Source: Planctomycetota bacterium (GTDB lineage: Bacteria; Planctomycetota; UBA1135; GCA-002686595). Taken from it: a DNA stretch of 64,000 bases. Shown here piece after piece: positions 34,391 to 45,725 of this stretch. The notes under the pieces are model-generated. The model was not told the DNA's origin and did not search any database. It saw only the letters and a list, made by a program, of their open reading frames with translations. A program made the translations under genes and the position numbers. Position 1 is the first letter of the stretch. Every line of letters starts with the position of its first letter. The stretch lies in contig JAKLKU010000002.1 of assembly GCA_023150475.1 (NCBI GenBank), positions 124,001-188,000 on the forward strand. Reading direction: 5' to 3'.

Positions 34391-35020
34391 ATGCAACGTC
34401 TGCTGATCGCGAGCGAGAACAAGAAGAAGCTCGCCGAGCTCACGCGTTTGCTCGCGCCCCTCGGCTTCGAAGCGCTCTTGCCGAGTGCGATCGGCGGACT
34501 GCCGAAAGTCGACGAAGACCGTCCGACGTTCCGGGAAAACGCGGAGAAGAAGGCGAGTTCGGCGGCGCGCGCGAGCGGACTGTGGTCGCTCGCCGACGAC
34601 TCGGGCCTCGAAGTCGAAGCTCTGAACGGCGCGCCCGGCGTGCTCTCCGCGCGTTTCGCCGGACGCCACGGCGACGATGCGGCGAACAACGAGCTCCTGC
34701 TCGCGAAACTCGCCGACGTTCCGGAGGCCCGTCGCGGCGCGCGCTTCGTCTGCGCGCTGGCGCTCGCGCGACCGGACGGCTCGATCGCGCTGACGATCGA
34801 AGGCACCGCCAAGGGCCGGATCCTCTTCGCGCCGCGGGGCGACGGCGACTTCGGCTACGACCCGCTCTTCCTCTTCACCGAGCCGGGGTTCGCACAGACC
34901 GGCAAGGGGTTCGCCGAGCTCTCGCTCGACGAGAAGAGCACGATCAGTCACCGCGGGCGCGCGTTGGCGGAGCTGGTGCGCAGGCTGCGGGATCTGCCGG
35001 AGCTGCACCCGGCGCAGTGA
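34391..35020 (+). CDS. rdgB: RdgB/HAM1 family XTP/dITP pyrophosphatase
   Basis: A 209-residue house-cleaning nucleotide pyrophosphatase that hydrolyses XTP and dITP to monophosphates, keeping deaminated purines out of DNA. Motifs are IASENKKKLAEL at the N-terminus, SLADDSGLEVEALNGAPGVLSARFAG in the middle, GDFGYDPLFLF and the conserved SHRGRAL near the C-terminus. It lies 25 bp after rph and is probably cotranscribed with it. Confidence 0.94.
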   Translation: MQRLLIASENKKKLAELTRLLAPLGFEALLPSAIGGLPKVDEDRPTFRENAEKKASSAARASGLWSLADDSGLEVEALNGAPGVLSARFAGRHGDDAANNELLLAKLADVPEARRGARFVCALALARPDGSIALTIEGTAKGRILFAPRGDGDFGYDPLFLFTEPGFAQTGKGFAELSLDEKSTISHRGRALAELVRRLRDLPELHPAQ

Positions 35021-35070
35021 CCGCCGTGGCGCCTCGGGCGGGCTCCATCGCGGGGGTTCGCGGCGGTCCG

Positions 35071-35076
35071 TATACT
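35071..35076 (+). promoter_or_regulatory. TATACT -10-like element before lepA
   Basis: CCGTATACTC occurs here and also before rph at 33626-33635. It ends 45 bases before the lepA GTG. No clear -35 element is visible. Confidence 0.4.
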
Positions 35077-35121
35077 CTTCGCCCCTCCGAAGCCCGCGCA
35101 TGGGCGTCCGAGGGTCGCACC

Positions 35122-36930
<1,809 letters not shown>

Positions 36931-36994
36931 GCGGCGCTCACGCGACCCGCGCGCACGAGAGCCGGCCCAGGCGCCGCGCGCCGAGCTGGCGGGC

Positions 36995-38692
36995 TCACTG
37001 ACACACGACGAACGTCACGGCGTCCGTGAGCCCGGTCGCCGGAGCCGAGCCCGAATCGCGCATCCAGTACTGCGCCCACACGCGTTGCCCCACGACCAGA
37101 CTGGGATCGATGCCGCTGGCGATCCGCGCGTTGAAATCGAGCGCGTAGGTGCCCACGCACGGCGGCGCGCCACCAGCGCTCGCGAACTGCACGGGCGAAC
37201 GCTTCAACGGCGCGGCGGCGCAGAGGAAACCGCCCTCGAACGGCGCGCTCGCGAGCCCGTGGTAGCTGTAGAGCAACACGCCCGCTTCCCCGGGCGCCAC
37301 TTGCTCGGCTGCGATGACGAATCCCGAGACAGCGGAACCGCTCGGGATCCCCGTTGCGACGATCCGCGGTAGACAACCGAGCGAGTTGACCTTCGCCGTG
37401 CAGTACGTGGTGATCGAGGGGTCGCACGCAGACAGGACTCGCGCGTACGCACCGAGCGCATGGCTCGCGGGTCCCGGCACGAGGTTGCTGGCGGACGAAG
37501 TGAAACCGATGACGAGACCGTCCGCCGAGATGCTGGCGGCGTAGCTCTCGTCGTCCTGTGCGGGCACTCCCCAGGAGTTGCACGATGCCAACTCGGTCAC
37601 GCCGGTTTGTCGGTCGTGCACGAAGATGTCCATGAACCCGTTGACGTCGCCGGGAACGAGGTTCGAAGCGAAGCTCGCGAACGCGACGCGTCGGCCGTCA
37701 CCTGAGATCACCGGTCGTTCGCTGTAGGCGTTCGACTGACCGCCGAACGAATCGACGCTGACTCTCGACGTCGTGTGCGCCACGGTGTCGTGGACGAAAA
37801 TGTCCTCCATCCCGTTCGTGTCGTCAGGCGCGAAATTGGTCGCCCACGACCAGAGCGCCAACGTTCGGCCGTCCGCGGACACGTCCGCGAGCGCCGTCAG
37901 TCCGTCCCCCTGCACGCCGTTCGAATCGACGCTGACGCGCACGATCGAACCCGTCGTTCGGTCCAATAGGAAGGCGTCCGCGACTCCGTTCGTGTCGCCT
38001 GGAACGAACGTGCTCAGCGCGGAGATGAACGCCAACATTCGACCGTCGGCGGAGATCGAGGGTGAGATGCAGCTCGGACCCGACGGAATGGCCAACTGCG
38101 TGATGCCGGTCGCTCGGTCGTGCACGTAGATGTCGTACTCCGCATCGTTGTCGTGCGGATCGAGTTTCGCCAAGCTCTCGAAGACGATGGTGCTCCCGTC
38201 CCCGGAGATGCACGGCGGTTCGTTCTTGCCGCTTTGCGCGGCCGTCTTGGGTTGCGTGATCCGCTCGGTCGTGCCCGTGGCTCTGTCCCTGAGAAAGATG
38301 TCGGCATCGCCGAATGGATCCCAACCCGGTGTGAGGTCGGTCGCGCGGCTCTGGAAGACGACGAAACGACCGTCGGCGGAGATGTCGCCGGCTGCGGAGT
38401 AGTCGTTTCCGGCTCTGCCGTTCAACGCAATGCTGATGAGCTCGGTCGTTGCCGTGGAACGATCCCGGACGAAGGCGTCGATCGTTCCATTGCCGTCGAG
38501 TGGCGCCAGGTTCGTCGCGGACGAAGTGAACACGACGTAGCGGCCGTCGGCGGACAACGACGTCAGACCGCTATCGAGGTTCGCCTCATAACCCTTCGAG
38601 TCCACGCTTGCCCGAACGGTGAACTGTGCACACAAAGTGGCGCAAGTGGTCGCGACGGCGAGCACCTGCACGGTCGTTCGGTGAATCGACAC
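36995..38692 (-). CDS. Secreted PD40-type beta-propeller protein with C-terminal Cys domain
   Basis: A 565-residue protein starting at GTG 38692-38690 with a perfect AAGGAGGG six bases upstream. The signal peptide is VSIHRTTVQVLAVATTCATLCAQ. Seven or so PD40/TolB-like blades follow, each with SADGRYVVF or close variants (ISADGRFVVFQSRATDL, ISGDGSTIVFESLA, ISGDGRRVAFASFASNL) and often a DIFVHDR strand. The C-terminal about 135 residues, from ACDPSITTYCTAKVNSLGC to VVCQ, are the domain also found in the proteins at 23639-25036 and 39581-41311. It is convergent with lepA and lies between the true lepA end and a decayed copy of it. Confidence 0.8.
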   Translation of the reverse strand: MSIHRTTVQVLAVATTCATLCAQFTVRASVDSKGYEANLDSGLTSLSADGRYVVFTSSATNLAPLDGNGTIDAFVRDRSTATTELISIALNGRAGNDYSAAGDISADGRFVVFQSRATDLTPGWDPFGDADIFLRDRATGTTERITQPKTAAQSGKNEPPCISGDGSTIVFESLAKLDPHDNDAEYDIYVHDRATGITQLAIPSGPSCISPSISADGRMLAFISALSTFVPGDTNGVADAFLLDRTTGSIVRVSVDSNGVQGDGLTALADVSADGRTLALWSWATNFAPDDTNGMEDIFVHDTVAHTTSRVSVDSFGGQSNAYSERPVISGDGRRVAFASFASNLVPGDVNGFMDIFVHDRQTGVTELASCNSWGVPAQDDESYAASISADGLVIGFTSSASNLVPGPASHALGAYARVLSACDPSITTYCTAKVNSLGCLPRIVATGIPSGSAVSGFVIAAEQVAPGEAGVLLYSYHGLASAPFEGGFLCAAAPLKRSPVQFASAGGAPPCVGTYALDFNARIASGIDPSLVVGQRVWAQYWMRDSGSAPATGLTDAVTFVVCQ

Positions 38693-39580
38693 CTCGTCCC
38701 TCCTTGCCGCGCGTCGGTCGCGCCGCGGCGGTGTGCGCCTACGGAATCCCGCGCGAATGTGGCCCACCACGACGAATGCTGGAATACGTCGCGCGGCACG
38801 CACTTGGACCCTGCGCACTCCGACTCGGCTCGACTTCGTCGAGAAGAATCCGAAGCAGCTCGTGTCGCGCATCCGTGCCAACGCGTGACCCACACACGTC
38901 CGAGCGAATCCACCGCGCCGCGTCCCTCGTTTGCATCCGGTTGAACGCTAGGGCGCCGCGCGTGCAGCACCCGTCCGTGCGAGCGCGACGCTTCGAGCTC
39001 GAGCGCCAACCCACGATCGACGGTCGCATCATCGCGCGCGAGACGATCGCCGGCTTCCGCAAGGACGTCACCGCGAAGTGCCACGGCGGCGACGTCAGCC
39101 GCAAGCGCGAGCTGCTCGAGCAGCGAAAGGAAGGCGAACGCCGCGTGCGCCGGATCGGCAACGTCGACATCCCGCGGAAGGTCTTCCTGGCGGTCCTCGG
39201 CGGCGGCGAAGAAGCAGCCGACGGAGCGGGATCCGCGGGAGGTCCCGCCGACGACCGGCGGCGCGCCTGCAAGCCGGCGCCGACCGCTGCGCCCCGTGTG
39301 CACGTTCGCTGCGCATTGCAGCCACGCAACATGACGCGGCAATTTCCTGCACGGACGACGAACGCGTGAGTCGATTCGGCGTCACGCGAAACGAAGGGGG
39401 TAGCCTGAACCCTGATCGTCGGGCACGGTGTGATGAGCTTCCGACAGGCGCCGCTTCGGCGGTTGGTTTCGTCGAGCGGCTCTCGCGGCTCGCGTCACGA
39501 CCCACGCACGCCCCGTCGGCAAACCATCCTCGCGCCCCCGAAGCCGATTCGCTCTCCCGATTCCCACTCGAGGCCCGCCC
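38693..39580. other. Divergent intergenic region carrying a lepA remnant
   Basis: This 888-bp region separates two divergently transcribed secreted-protein genes. Apart from the lepA 3' remnant (39013-39225) I see no gene. A frame open across 38626-39369 contains the remnant in the lepA frame, but its other parts do not look like protein. Confidence 0.6.
39013..39225 (+). pseudogene. Decayed second copy of the lepA 3' end
   Basis: Compared codon by codon with lepA 36718-36930, this segment matches at about 92% (17 differences in 213 bases, counted by eye) with no indels. It encodes RIIARETIAGFRKDVTAKCH and the end-region phrase IGNVDIPRKVFLAVLGGGEE. Almost all differences change the amino acid, and the stop codon TGA has become GGA, so it is evolving without constraint. 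Weaker similarity continues upstream to about 38991. It is in the same orientation as lepA, 2.1 kb downstream, with the PD40 gene between. Confidence 0.93.
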
Positions 39581-41311
39581 ATGCTGCTGCTCCGCAACGC
39601 ACTCGCCTGCTTCGTTACTCTCGCCTCGACGACGGCCGCCGTCGCGCAAGTCCAGGTCGATTGGATCGCCACGCACGACGGCGCGCAGGCAGGCCTGTTC
39701 GACCGAGGCGCGGCGGCAGGCGTCGATGCGCTCGGGAACGTGTTCCTCGCATCGTCGGTGTGGATCAACTCGAGCGGCGAGAGCCAGGTCGACGTCAACA
39801 AGTACTCCCCTACCGGCACACTGTCGTGGACGCGACGGATCGACGTGCCGACCGGCGTCAACGACACACCGCGCGATCTGGTCGTGGCGGCGAACGGCGA
39901 CGTGTGCGTCGTCGGAGCTCCGTACTTCATCGTGCGCTACGACACGAACGGCAACCTGCTCTGGTCCGATCTCGGCGCCGGCTTGCTCGCGGAACTCTCC
40001 TCGATCGAGCTCAGTTCGGTCGGTGACGCCGTCGTCGCGGGTTCGATCACGACGTCGCCGAATCCGAGCAACGTCCTCCTGCGCGGTTACACGCCGTCGG
40101 GCGCGCTCTCGTGGACGGTCGAGTTCGACGGCCAGTCCGGCGGCCAGGACGTCGCGACCGACCTCTCCATCGACTCGTTCGGGTATCTGTTGGTGGCCGG
40201 CCTGGCGGGTTCGAATGCGTTCGTCGCCCGCCGAGACCCGTCGGGCGCGGCACAATGGACGGTCGAGTTCGGCACGGGGTCGAGCGCGGCCACGCGCGTG
40301 ATCAGCGACGCGTTCCAAGGCGCGTACGTCACCGGCTACGAGACGTTCTCGAACGGCTTCTCCACGTTCAGGCGCACGTTCGTCGCGCGCTTCGGCGTCG
40401 GCGGAACGCAAGTGTGGAAGCAAGCGCTCGGCCTGCCCGACAACACCCCCGGCGATCTGCTGCTCGCCGACGACGTGCTGCACTGCACCGCGACGAACAA
40501 TCCCTTCTCCACGCCGGAGTTCCAATGGTCTCGCCGCGGCCAGATGGGCCAGGTGCTGTCGGACGACCACTACAAGGGCGCGCAGCAGGCGGGCGCGTCG
40601 GGCGGGCGACTCGTCCGTGGCTCGGCGAGCCAGCTCTACGTCGTGGGCAGGGAAGGCAGCACCTTCGGCTCGGCGAACGACCAGACGTTCGTCATGCAGA
40701 TGGACCGCTCGGGAGCCATCGACTGGATCCGCAGGTTCACGACGCCCGGCGCGGTCCTCGCCGTGTGGAGTCAGGTCTGGGCGCCGAACAACCGCATCGT
40801 CGCGTTCGGCAACACGCAGGCGACCGCAGACCAAGATGCCGCAGTCGTGCAGTTCGATCTCAATGACTCGCCGCAGACGTACTGCACGGCGAAGTTGGCG
40901 AACTGCAACCTGAGCTTGAGCTTCACGGGGCTCTCGAGCGCGGCCGCGACGTCCGGATTCACCGTGACCGCGAGCCAAGCGCGGAACAACAAGGCGGGCC
41001 TGTTCCTGTACGGGATCAACGGCGCCGCGGCGACGCCCTTCGGCGGTGGGCTCCTGTGCGTGGCGCCCCCGATCCAACGTTCGCCCAACCAGAACTCGGG
41101 CGGAAATCCGCCGCCGAACCTCGATTGCAGCGGCAGCTACACGCTCGACTTCAACGCGTTCGCGAGCGGCTCGCTTGGCGGGAATCCGCTGCCTGCCCTG
41201 CTCGTTCCGGGGACGGCCGTCTACGTGCAGGCTTGGGGGCGCGATCCCGCGTTCGCGCCGCCGAACAACATCGCGCTCTCGAACGGCTTGCGCTACGTGG
41301 TCTTGCCGTAG
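39581..41311 (+). CDS. Secreted SBBP-like beta-propeller protein with C-terminal Cys domain
   Basis: A 576-residue protein with signal peptide MLLLRNALACFVTLASTTAAVAQ. Residues about 25-430 consist of repeats with the pattern VDALGNVFLASS ... KYSPTGTLSWTRRI, as in SBBP-type beta-propellers (also IDSFGYLLVAGL with RRDPSGAAQWTVEF). The last about 145 residues start at YCTAKLANCNLSLSF and form the domain shared with the proteins at 23639 and 36995, but the cysteine just before this motif and the one at the extreme C-terminus are both missing here. Start ATG 39581; no clear ribosome site. Ligand and function are unknown. Confidence 0.78.
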   Translation: MLLLRNALACFVTLASTTAAVAQVQVDWIATHDGAQAGLFDRGAAAGVDALGNVFLASSVWINSSGESQVDVNKYSPTGTLSWTRRIDVPTGVNDTPRDLVVAANGDVCVVGAPYFIVRYDTNGNLLWSDLGAGLLAELSSIELSSVGDAVVAGSITTSPNPSNVLLRGYTPSGALSWTVEFDGQSGGQDVATDLSIDSFGYLLVAGLAGSNAFVARRDPSGAAQWTVEFGTGSSAATRVISDAFQGAYVTGYETFSNGFSTFRRTFVARFGVGGTQVWKQALGLPDNTPGDLLLADDVLHCTATNNPFSTPEFQWSRRGQMGQVLSDDHYKGAQQAGASGGRLVRGSASQLYVVGREGSTFGSANDQTFVMQMDRSGAIDWIRRFTTPGAVLAVWSQVWAPNNRIVAFGNTQATADQDAAVVQFDLNDSPQTYCTAKLANCNLSLSFTGLSSAAATSGFTVTASQARNNKAGLFLYGINGAAATPFGGGLLCVAPPIQRSPNQNSGGNPPPNLDCSGSYTLDFNAFASGSLGGNPLPALLVPGTAVYVQAWGRDPAFAPPNNIALSNGLRYVVLP

Positions 41312-41357
41312 CCGAGAACGCTCGCTGCTCCCGCCTCATCCATCCAGCGCCCGCGAC

Positions 41358-41870
41358 CTAGGCCGTTGGCGAAGCGCCACGATCCGCCCCGGGTCGATCG
41401 CGGCGAAACGTGAGCTCTTCGGCATTGGTCGCGCGAGTGTCGAGGACGAAGCCGCACTTCTCGAGCACGCGGATCGACGGCGCGTTGCTGGGCACGACGT
41501 GCGCGAAGAGCGGCCGAACGGGCTCGCGCGCGAGGAACGCCGTGAGCGCGCGCGTCGCGATGCCGCGATGCCAGTGCTCGCGCGCGATCCAGTAGCCGAC
41601 CAGCCGCTCGTCCGCCGGCCCCCACGCGCCGATGTTGCCGACGAGCTCACCGTCGGCAATCACGGCGGCAATCACGGCGGCGAGGCGTTCTCCCGGGTCG
41701 CCGAGCAGGCGGCGCCAATGGGCGTCGAAGCTCGCTCGATCTCGCGAGGTGAAGCCCGCGAGCTCGCACGCGATCGGATCCGCCTGGTGCGCGAAGAACG
41801 CGTCGAGATCGGCGGCCGCGACCGGCCGCAAGCTCACCTCCCGCGCTGAGTTCGGTCGTTCGCGCCGCAT
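41358..41870 (-). CDS. GNAT family N-acetyltransferase, RimJ/RimL-like
   Basis: A 170-residue acetyltransferase. VSLRPVAAADLDAFFAHQADP, a middle strand ELVGNIGAW, the acetyl-CoA loop region VGYWIAREHWHRGIATRAL and the final SIRVLEKCGFVLDT are typical of ribosomal-protein alanine acetyltransferase-like GNAT enzymes. The substrate cannot be read from the sequence. It starts at ATG 41870-41868 and is convergent with the SBBP-like gene. Confidence 0.82.
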   Translation of the reverse strand: MRRERPNSAREVSLRPVAAADLDAFFAHQADPIACELAGFTSRDRASFDAHWRRLLGDPGERLAAVIAAVIADGELVGNIGAWGPADERLVGYWIAREHWHRGIATRALTAFLAREPVRPLFAHVVPSNAPSIRVLEKCGFVLDTRATNAEELTFRRDRPGADRGASPTA

Positions 41871-42219
41871 GGATCGGCATCCTAGACGTCGTTCGATGCG
41901 CCTAGCGCCGCCCCGTGCGATACGCAGTGCGATACGCAGTGCGACACGCCGCGCGATCCGCCGTGGGCAGCCCGGAGCGCAAGACGGTGCGCCGAACGCC
42001 GGCCGAACCCTCGCCGGGCACCGCCTCTCCTAGGGACCGGCGCAGGCGCCACCAAGCGCTCTGCGCACCGTCTCCGCACTCGATCCGACGCGATGACGCT
42101 CGCTTGCGGGCTCAAGAGTGCGAGTTCGCCGGCGAGTCGGGCGTGGGTGGTCCATCGTTACCGCCGCCCAATCGCCGCGAACACGGGATGACGAGCGCAG
42201 GCTCGAGGAGGTTTCGGTG
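41871..42219. other. Intergenic region with a 12-bp tandem repeat
   Basis: No gene is supported between the acetyltransferase start and the beta-helix gene. The region contains the repeat at 41915-41962 and an AGGAGG ribosome site at 42205-42210 belonging to the next gene. Confidence 0.5.
41915..41962 (+). repeat. 12-bp tandem repeat, four copies
   Basis: Two identical units GTGCGATACGCA (41915-41926, 41927-41938) are followed by GTGCGACACGCC and GCGCGATCCGCC. The copies degrade from left to right. Nothing indicates a protein product. Confidence 0.9.
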
Positions 42220-43890
42220 ATGAAGAAATCAGCAACCGAGCGCGCCGCGAGGCGCGCGCACACGGAGCGCCGCATGTGGTGCCTGGCCCGCACGCTCGGC
42301 GTCGTCTTCGCCAGCGCGGCGCCCGCGCTCGCCGGCGACTGGTACGTCGACGCGTCGTCGGGCGACGACCTGAACGGCGGCACGCATCCACGCGACGCGT
42401 GGAAGACGATCACGCACGCGCTCGCCGCGACGCCGACGCCGCCGGCGGGTGAAACGCAGACGATCCACGTCGCACCGGGCACGTACGATCAGGCGCTCGG
42501 CGAAGTGTTCCCGCTGCAACCGCGCGACGCGCTGGTCGTCGTCGGGGATGCCGGACTGACCGAAACCGTCATCGCCGGCCCGGGCAGCGGAACCTTGGTG
42601 AGCGCGTTCGTCGGGCACTTCGGCGGCTTCTACACCGGACCGCTGACCGTCTGGCGCGGCTTGCGCTTCGAAGGAGCCGACTACGGCGTCAGCGTGCAAT
42701 CGAGCTCGAGCGTGCAGTACCTGCGGCTCGAACACTGCCGCATCCTCGGCATGAACGTCGCCGGTTTGACGACGTCGGGCGGTTGTTCCTGGGGCTGCGG
42801 AACGACCGACGTCGCCTTGCTCGACGTCGAGATCAAGGACTGCGTCGAGGGCTTGCTCGTCTCGAACGCCGCGGCTTCGGCGCCGGCGAAGCTCGAGCTC
42901 GTCGAATCACGCGTCGTCGGCAGCTTCGGTGACGGCATCCGCGTGCTCGACGAAGGCGGCGGCATCGAAGTCACGCTCGTGCGTTCGCAGCTCGCGGCGA
43001 ACGGAAACGACGCGCTCGCCGTGCTGCACGACGTGCAAGTCACGAGCAACGTGACGCACGTTGCGATCGCCGACTCGTTGATCGCCTTCAACGCGGGCAA
43101 AGGCATCCGTGCGGAGCTCGTCCGCGACAACATCACCAACTCGGCGATCCAACTCGACATCGTCCGCACGACGATCGCCGACAACCACGACGGCATCGAA
43201 GCGTTCGCGCCGACCGGCTGGTCGCCGGACATCTTCGTCACGCTGCGTGACGGAATCGTCTTCAGCTACTTCGACGACCTGAACGAGAACCCGGCCCACC
43301 CGGCGTTCACGACCGTCGCGTACTGCGACATCGCCGACGGTGATTTCGCCGGCACGAACGGCAACTTCGCGGCGAATCCGCTCTTCGTCGATCCGTCGAA
43401 CTTCGACTACCGACTCCGTTGGGCGAGCCCATGCATCGAGGCCGGCGATCCGGCCGGTGTCGCGGGTGGGCTCGACCTCGCAGGTTCCGTGCGGCCGATC
43501 GACGGCGACCTCGACACGCAAGAGCGCTTCGACGTCGGCGCCTTCGAGTTCGCGCCGCTCTTCCTGCAGAGCACCGGTGAGCTCGGTTCGCCGCTCGCTC
43601 TCGAGCTCTGGGGTCCGCAAGGCAACGCGACGACGGTCTACTTCGCGCGCAAGCCGCTCGTCGCGCCGCAAACGACGCCGTTCGGCGAGCTCGACCTCGA
43701 TCCGGCCTTCATGAGCGTCTTCCGCGTCACCACGGTCGGCTCCGGCCCGCCGAAGACGATCAAACGCACGATCCCGAACGACCCGGCCTTCGCCGGCCTC
43801 GTGTTCTCGTTCCAAGCGCTGACCACTTGCGCCGCCGCGCCGCTCGGCCAGGCCTACACCAACGCGGTCGAGCTGACGCTGGTTCCGTAG
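42220..43890 (+). CDS. Secreted parallel beta-helix (pectate-lyase-fold) protein
   Basis: A protein of about 556 residues. ATG 42220 (or GTG 42217) follows AGGAGG by 9 (or 6) bases. A long n-region (MKKSATERAARRAHTERR) precedes the signal sequence ending ASAAPALA. DWYVDASSGDDLNGGTHPRDAWKTITHAL is the DUF1565 opening of right-handed beta-helix proteins, and the middle has many short strands (VQYLRLEHCRILGMNVAGL, VTHVAIADSLIAFNAGKGI). The C-terminal about 105 residues (LFLQSTGELGSPLALELWG to TNAVELTLVP) look like a separate beta domain. A carbohydrate-binding or lyase function is possible; no catalytic residues are recognised. A terminator follows. Confidence 0.8.
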   Translation: MKKSATERAARRAHTERRMWCLARTLGVVFASAAPALAGDWYVDASSGDDLNGGTHPRDAWKTITHALAATPTPPAGETQTIHVAPGTYDQALGEVFPLQPRDALVVVGDAGLTETVIAGPGSGTLVSAFVGHFGGFYTGPLTVWRGLRFEGADYGVSVQSSSSVQYLRLEHCRILGMNVAGLTTSGGCSWGCGTTDVALLDVEIKDCVEGLLVSNAAASAPAKLELVESRVVGSFGDGIRVLDEGGGIEVTLVRSQLAANGNDALAVLHDVQVTSNVTHVAIADSLIAFNAGKGIRAELVRDNITNSAIQLDIVRTTIADNHDGIEAFAPTGWSPDIFVTLRDGIVFSYFDDLNENPAHPAFTTVAYCDIADGDFAGTNGNFAANPLFVDPSNFDYRLRWASPCIEAGDPAGVAGGLDLAGSVRPIDGDLDTQERFDVGAFEFAPLFLQSTGELGSPLALELWGPQGNATTVYFARKPLVAPQTTPFGELDLDPAFMSVFRVTTVGSGPPKTIKRTIPNDPAFAGLVFSFQALTTCAAAPLGQAYTNAVELTLVP

Positions 43891-43948
43891 CGTCGGAGCG
43901 AGCCGCCGCGCGGACTTCCGCGGCGTGCTCGTGCGGACGCACGCTTCG

Positions 43949-43983
43949 CCGCCTCGCGGCCGTCCACGGCGCGAGGCGGTTTT
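43949..43983 (+). terminator. Rho-independent terminator after the beta-helix gene
   Basis: Perfect 10-bp arms CCGCCTCGCG (43949-43958) and CGCGAGGCGG (43970-43979) around an 11-base loop are followed by four T (43980-43983). Confidence 0.8.
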
Positions 43984-44153
43984 CGTAACATGGGCGGCCT
44001 TTTCGTGCGCCGCGAAGTCGAAACAGCTTGGCGGGCCGCCCCGGCGGACCCGCGTGTGCTCGTCGTCGCTCGACGCCGCGCCGTCGGGACGTGCGAGCCA
44101 CGCGCCACCGAGCCGGCTCGCGTCCGCCGAACACACCTGCGAAGAATGCACAC

Positions 44154-45581
44154 ATGACGATCGAGCTCGCTGCGAACGCCAACGTCGTCGAGATGGAGTA
44201 CGCCGTGCGCGGACCGATCCCGAAGCGCGCCGCCGAGCTCCAACGCGCGGGCCGCAACGTGATCTTCTGCAACATCGGCAACCCGCAGGCGCTCGGCCAG
44301 CGGCCGATCACGTTCTATCGCGGGGTGCTCGGCTTGCTCGACCGGCCGGAGAGCCTCGCGCGCGAGCGCAAGCTCCGAGAGCTCGCGCCGCAGCTCGGTC
44401 TGCCGCAGGACGGCGTCGCGAGCGAGTACATGCTCGACCTCGCCGAGCGCATGTTGCGCGGCTTCGCCGGCGGGCTCGGTGCCTACACACACAGCAAAGG
44501 ACCGCTGTTCGTCCGTGAGGCGATCGCGCGAGCGATCGACCTCCGTGACCGCGACGGCGGCGCGCCGGCCGTGCTCGCGGATCCCGAGTGCCTCTTCCTC
44601 ACCAACGGCGCGAGCGAAGCGGTCAAACAAGTGATGGAGATCCTGATCGCCGGTCCTCAGGACGGCGTGATGATCCCGATCCCGCAGTACCCGCTCTACT
44701 CGGCGGTGATCCGCCGCTGCGGCGGTCGACAAGTCGACTACTACCTCGACGAAGAGAGCGGTTGGACGCTCGAACGCGCGGCGCTCGACGAAGCGCTCGC
44801 GCGAGCGAAACGCGACGGAATCCGCGTCAAGGCGATCGTCGCGATCAACCCCGGCAACCCGACCGGCGCGGTGCTGCCCGAGCGCAGCATCCGCGAGTTG
44901 CTCGACTTCGCTGCCGAGCACGAACTCGTCGTGATCGCCGACGAGGTCTATCAAGAGAACGTCTACGGCGCGGAGTTCGTGTCGTTCGCCAAGGTGCTCG
45001 GTCGCCGCGACGTGCCGCTCTGCAGCCTGCACAGCGCGTCGAAGGGCTTCTACGGCGAGTGCGGCCGACGCGGCGGCTACCTCGAGGTCCGCAACGCGCC
45101 GCGGATCCGCGGCACGAACGTCGGCTTGCTCGAGCTGCTCGAGAAGCAAGCGTCGGTGAGCCTGTGCTCGAACACGAGCGGCCAAGCGCTGATGTACTTG
45201 ATCGCGAGCCCGCCGCCGAAAGGCAGCGAGCCGCACGAGCTCTTCGTGCGCGAGCGGACCGAAACGCTCGACGAACTCCACGCGAAGGCCGAGCTGGTCC
45301 AAGCCGCGTTGCGCCAGATGCGCGGCGTCGAGTGTTTCGGCCGCGTGGGCGCGCTGTATCTCTTCCCGCGGCTCGGGAAGTTGCCCGTGGGCACGACCGA
45401 CTTCGACTACTGCATGAACTTGCTCGAGCGCACCGGGCTCTGCACGGTGAACGGCGCCGGTTTCGGTCAGGCGCCGGGCACCCAGCATCTGCGCATCGCG
45501 TTCTTGCCGCAGCGTTCGTCGCTCGCCGACGTCCTGCCGCGCTGGATCGAGTTCCACGAAGAGTACGTGCGCGGCGTGTGA
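44154..45581 (+). CDS. Aminotransferase of the alanine aminotransferase (GPT) type
   Basis: A 475-residue class I/II aminotransferase using pyridoxal phosphate. IFCNIGNPQALGQRPITFYRGVL, YTHSKGPLFVREAIA, FLTNGASEAVKQVMEIL, INPGNPTGAVLPE and the Schiff-base lysine (residue 297) in HSASKGFYGECGRRGGY match the alanine aminotransferase group typical of eukaryotes and some bacteria. It would interconvert alanine plus 2-oxoglutarate with pyruvate plus glutamate. ATG 44154 was chosen from the family's N-terminus; the ATG at 44146 is out of frame and reads only three codons. No ribosome site is seen. Confidence 0.87.
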   Translation: MTIELAANANVVEMEYAVRGPIPKRAAELQRAGRNVIFCNIGNPQALGQRPITFYRGVLGLLDRPESLARERKLRELAPQLGLPQDGVASEYMLDLAERMLRGFAGGLGAYTHSKGPLFVREAIARAIDLRDRDGGAPAVLADPECLFLTNGASEAVKQVMEILIAGPQDGVMIPIPQYPLYSAVIRRCGGRQVDYYLDEESGWTLERAALDEALARAKRDGIRVKAIVAINPGNPTGAVLPERSIRELLDFAAEHELVVIADEVYQENVYGAEFVSFAKVLGRRDVPLCSLHSASKGFYGECGRRGGYLEVRNAPRIRGTNVGLLELLEKQASVSLCSNTSGQALMYLIASPPPKGSEPHELFVRERTETLDELHAKAELVQAALRQMRGVECFGRVGALYLFPRLGKLPVGTTDFDYCMNLLERTGLCTVNGAGFGQAPGTQHLRIAFLPQRSSLADVLPRWIEFHEEYVRGV

Positions 45582-45710
45582 CGGCCGCGCGGGCTCGATG
45601 GGCGCTCGATGGGCGCTCGGACGAGCCCATTTCGTCTACGAGCTGCGTGCGCGGCGAGCGCGACACTCCCGCCGACGGCCGAGATCGTCCGCGGCGCGCG
45701 TCGCCGCCGC

Positions 45711-45716
45711 TAGACT
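45711..45716 (+). promoter_or_regulatory. TAGACT -10-like element before bcp
   Basis: TAGACT ends nine bases before the bcp ATG, with no Shine-Dalgarno between. Transcription would begin within a few bases of the start codon. Confidence 0.5.
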
Positions 45717-45725
45717 GCCCGCACC

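Noticed and set aside
36995..38692. The PD40 gene as a transposon cargo with an integrase
   Set aside because: No recombinase, transposase, inverted ends or target-site duplication other than the lepA segment is seen.
38626..39369. A 247-residue plus-strand frame containing the lepA fragment
   Set aside because: Only the 71-codon lepA remnant resembles protein, and that part shows relaxed constraint. No ribosome site or promoter supports translation.
44146..44157. A three-codon upstream frame (ATG CAC ACA TGA) overlapping the aminotransferase start
   Set aside because: It could in principle act as a regulatory start-stop, but nothing supports translation and such short frames occur by chance.
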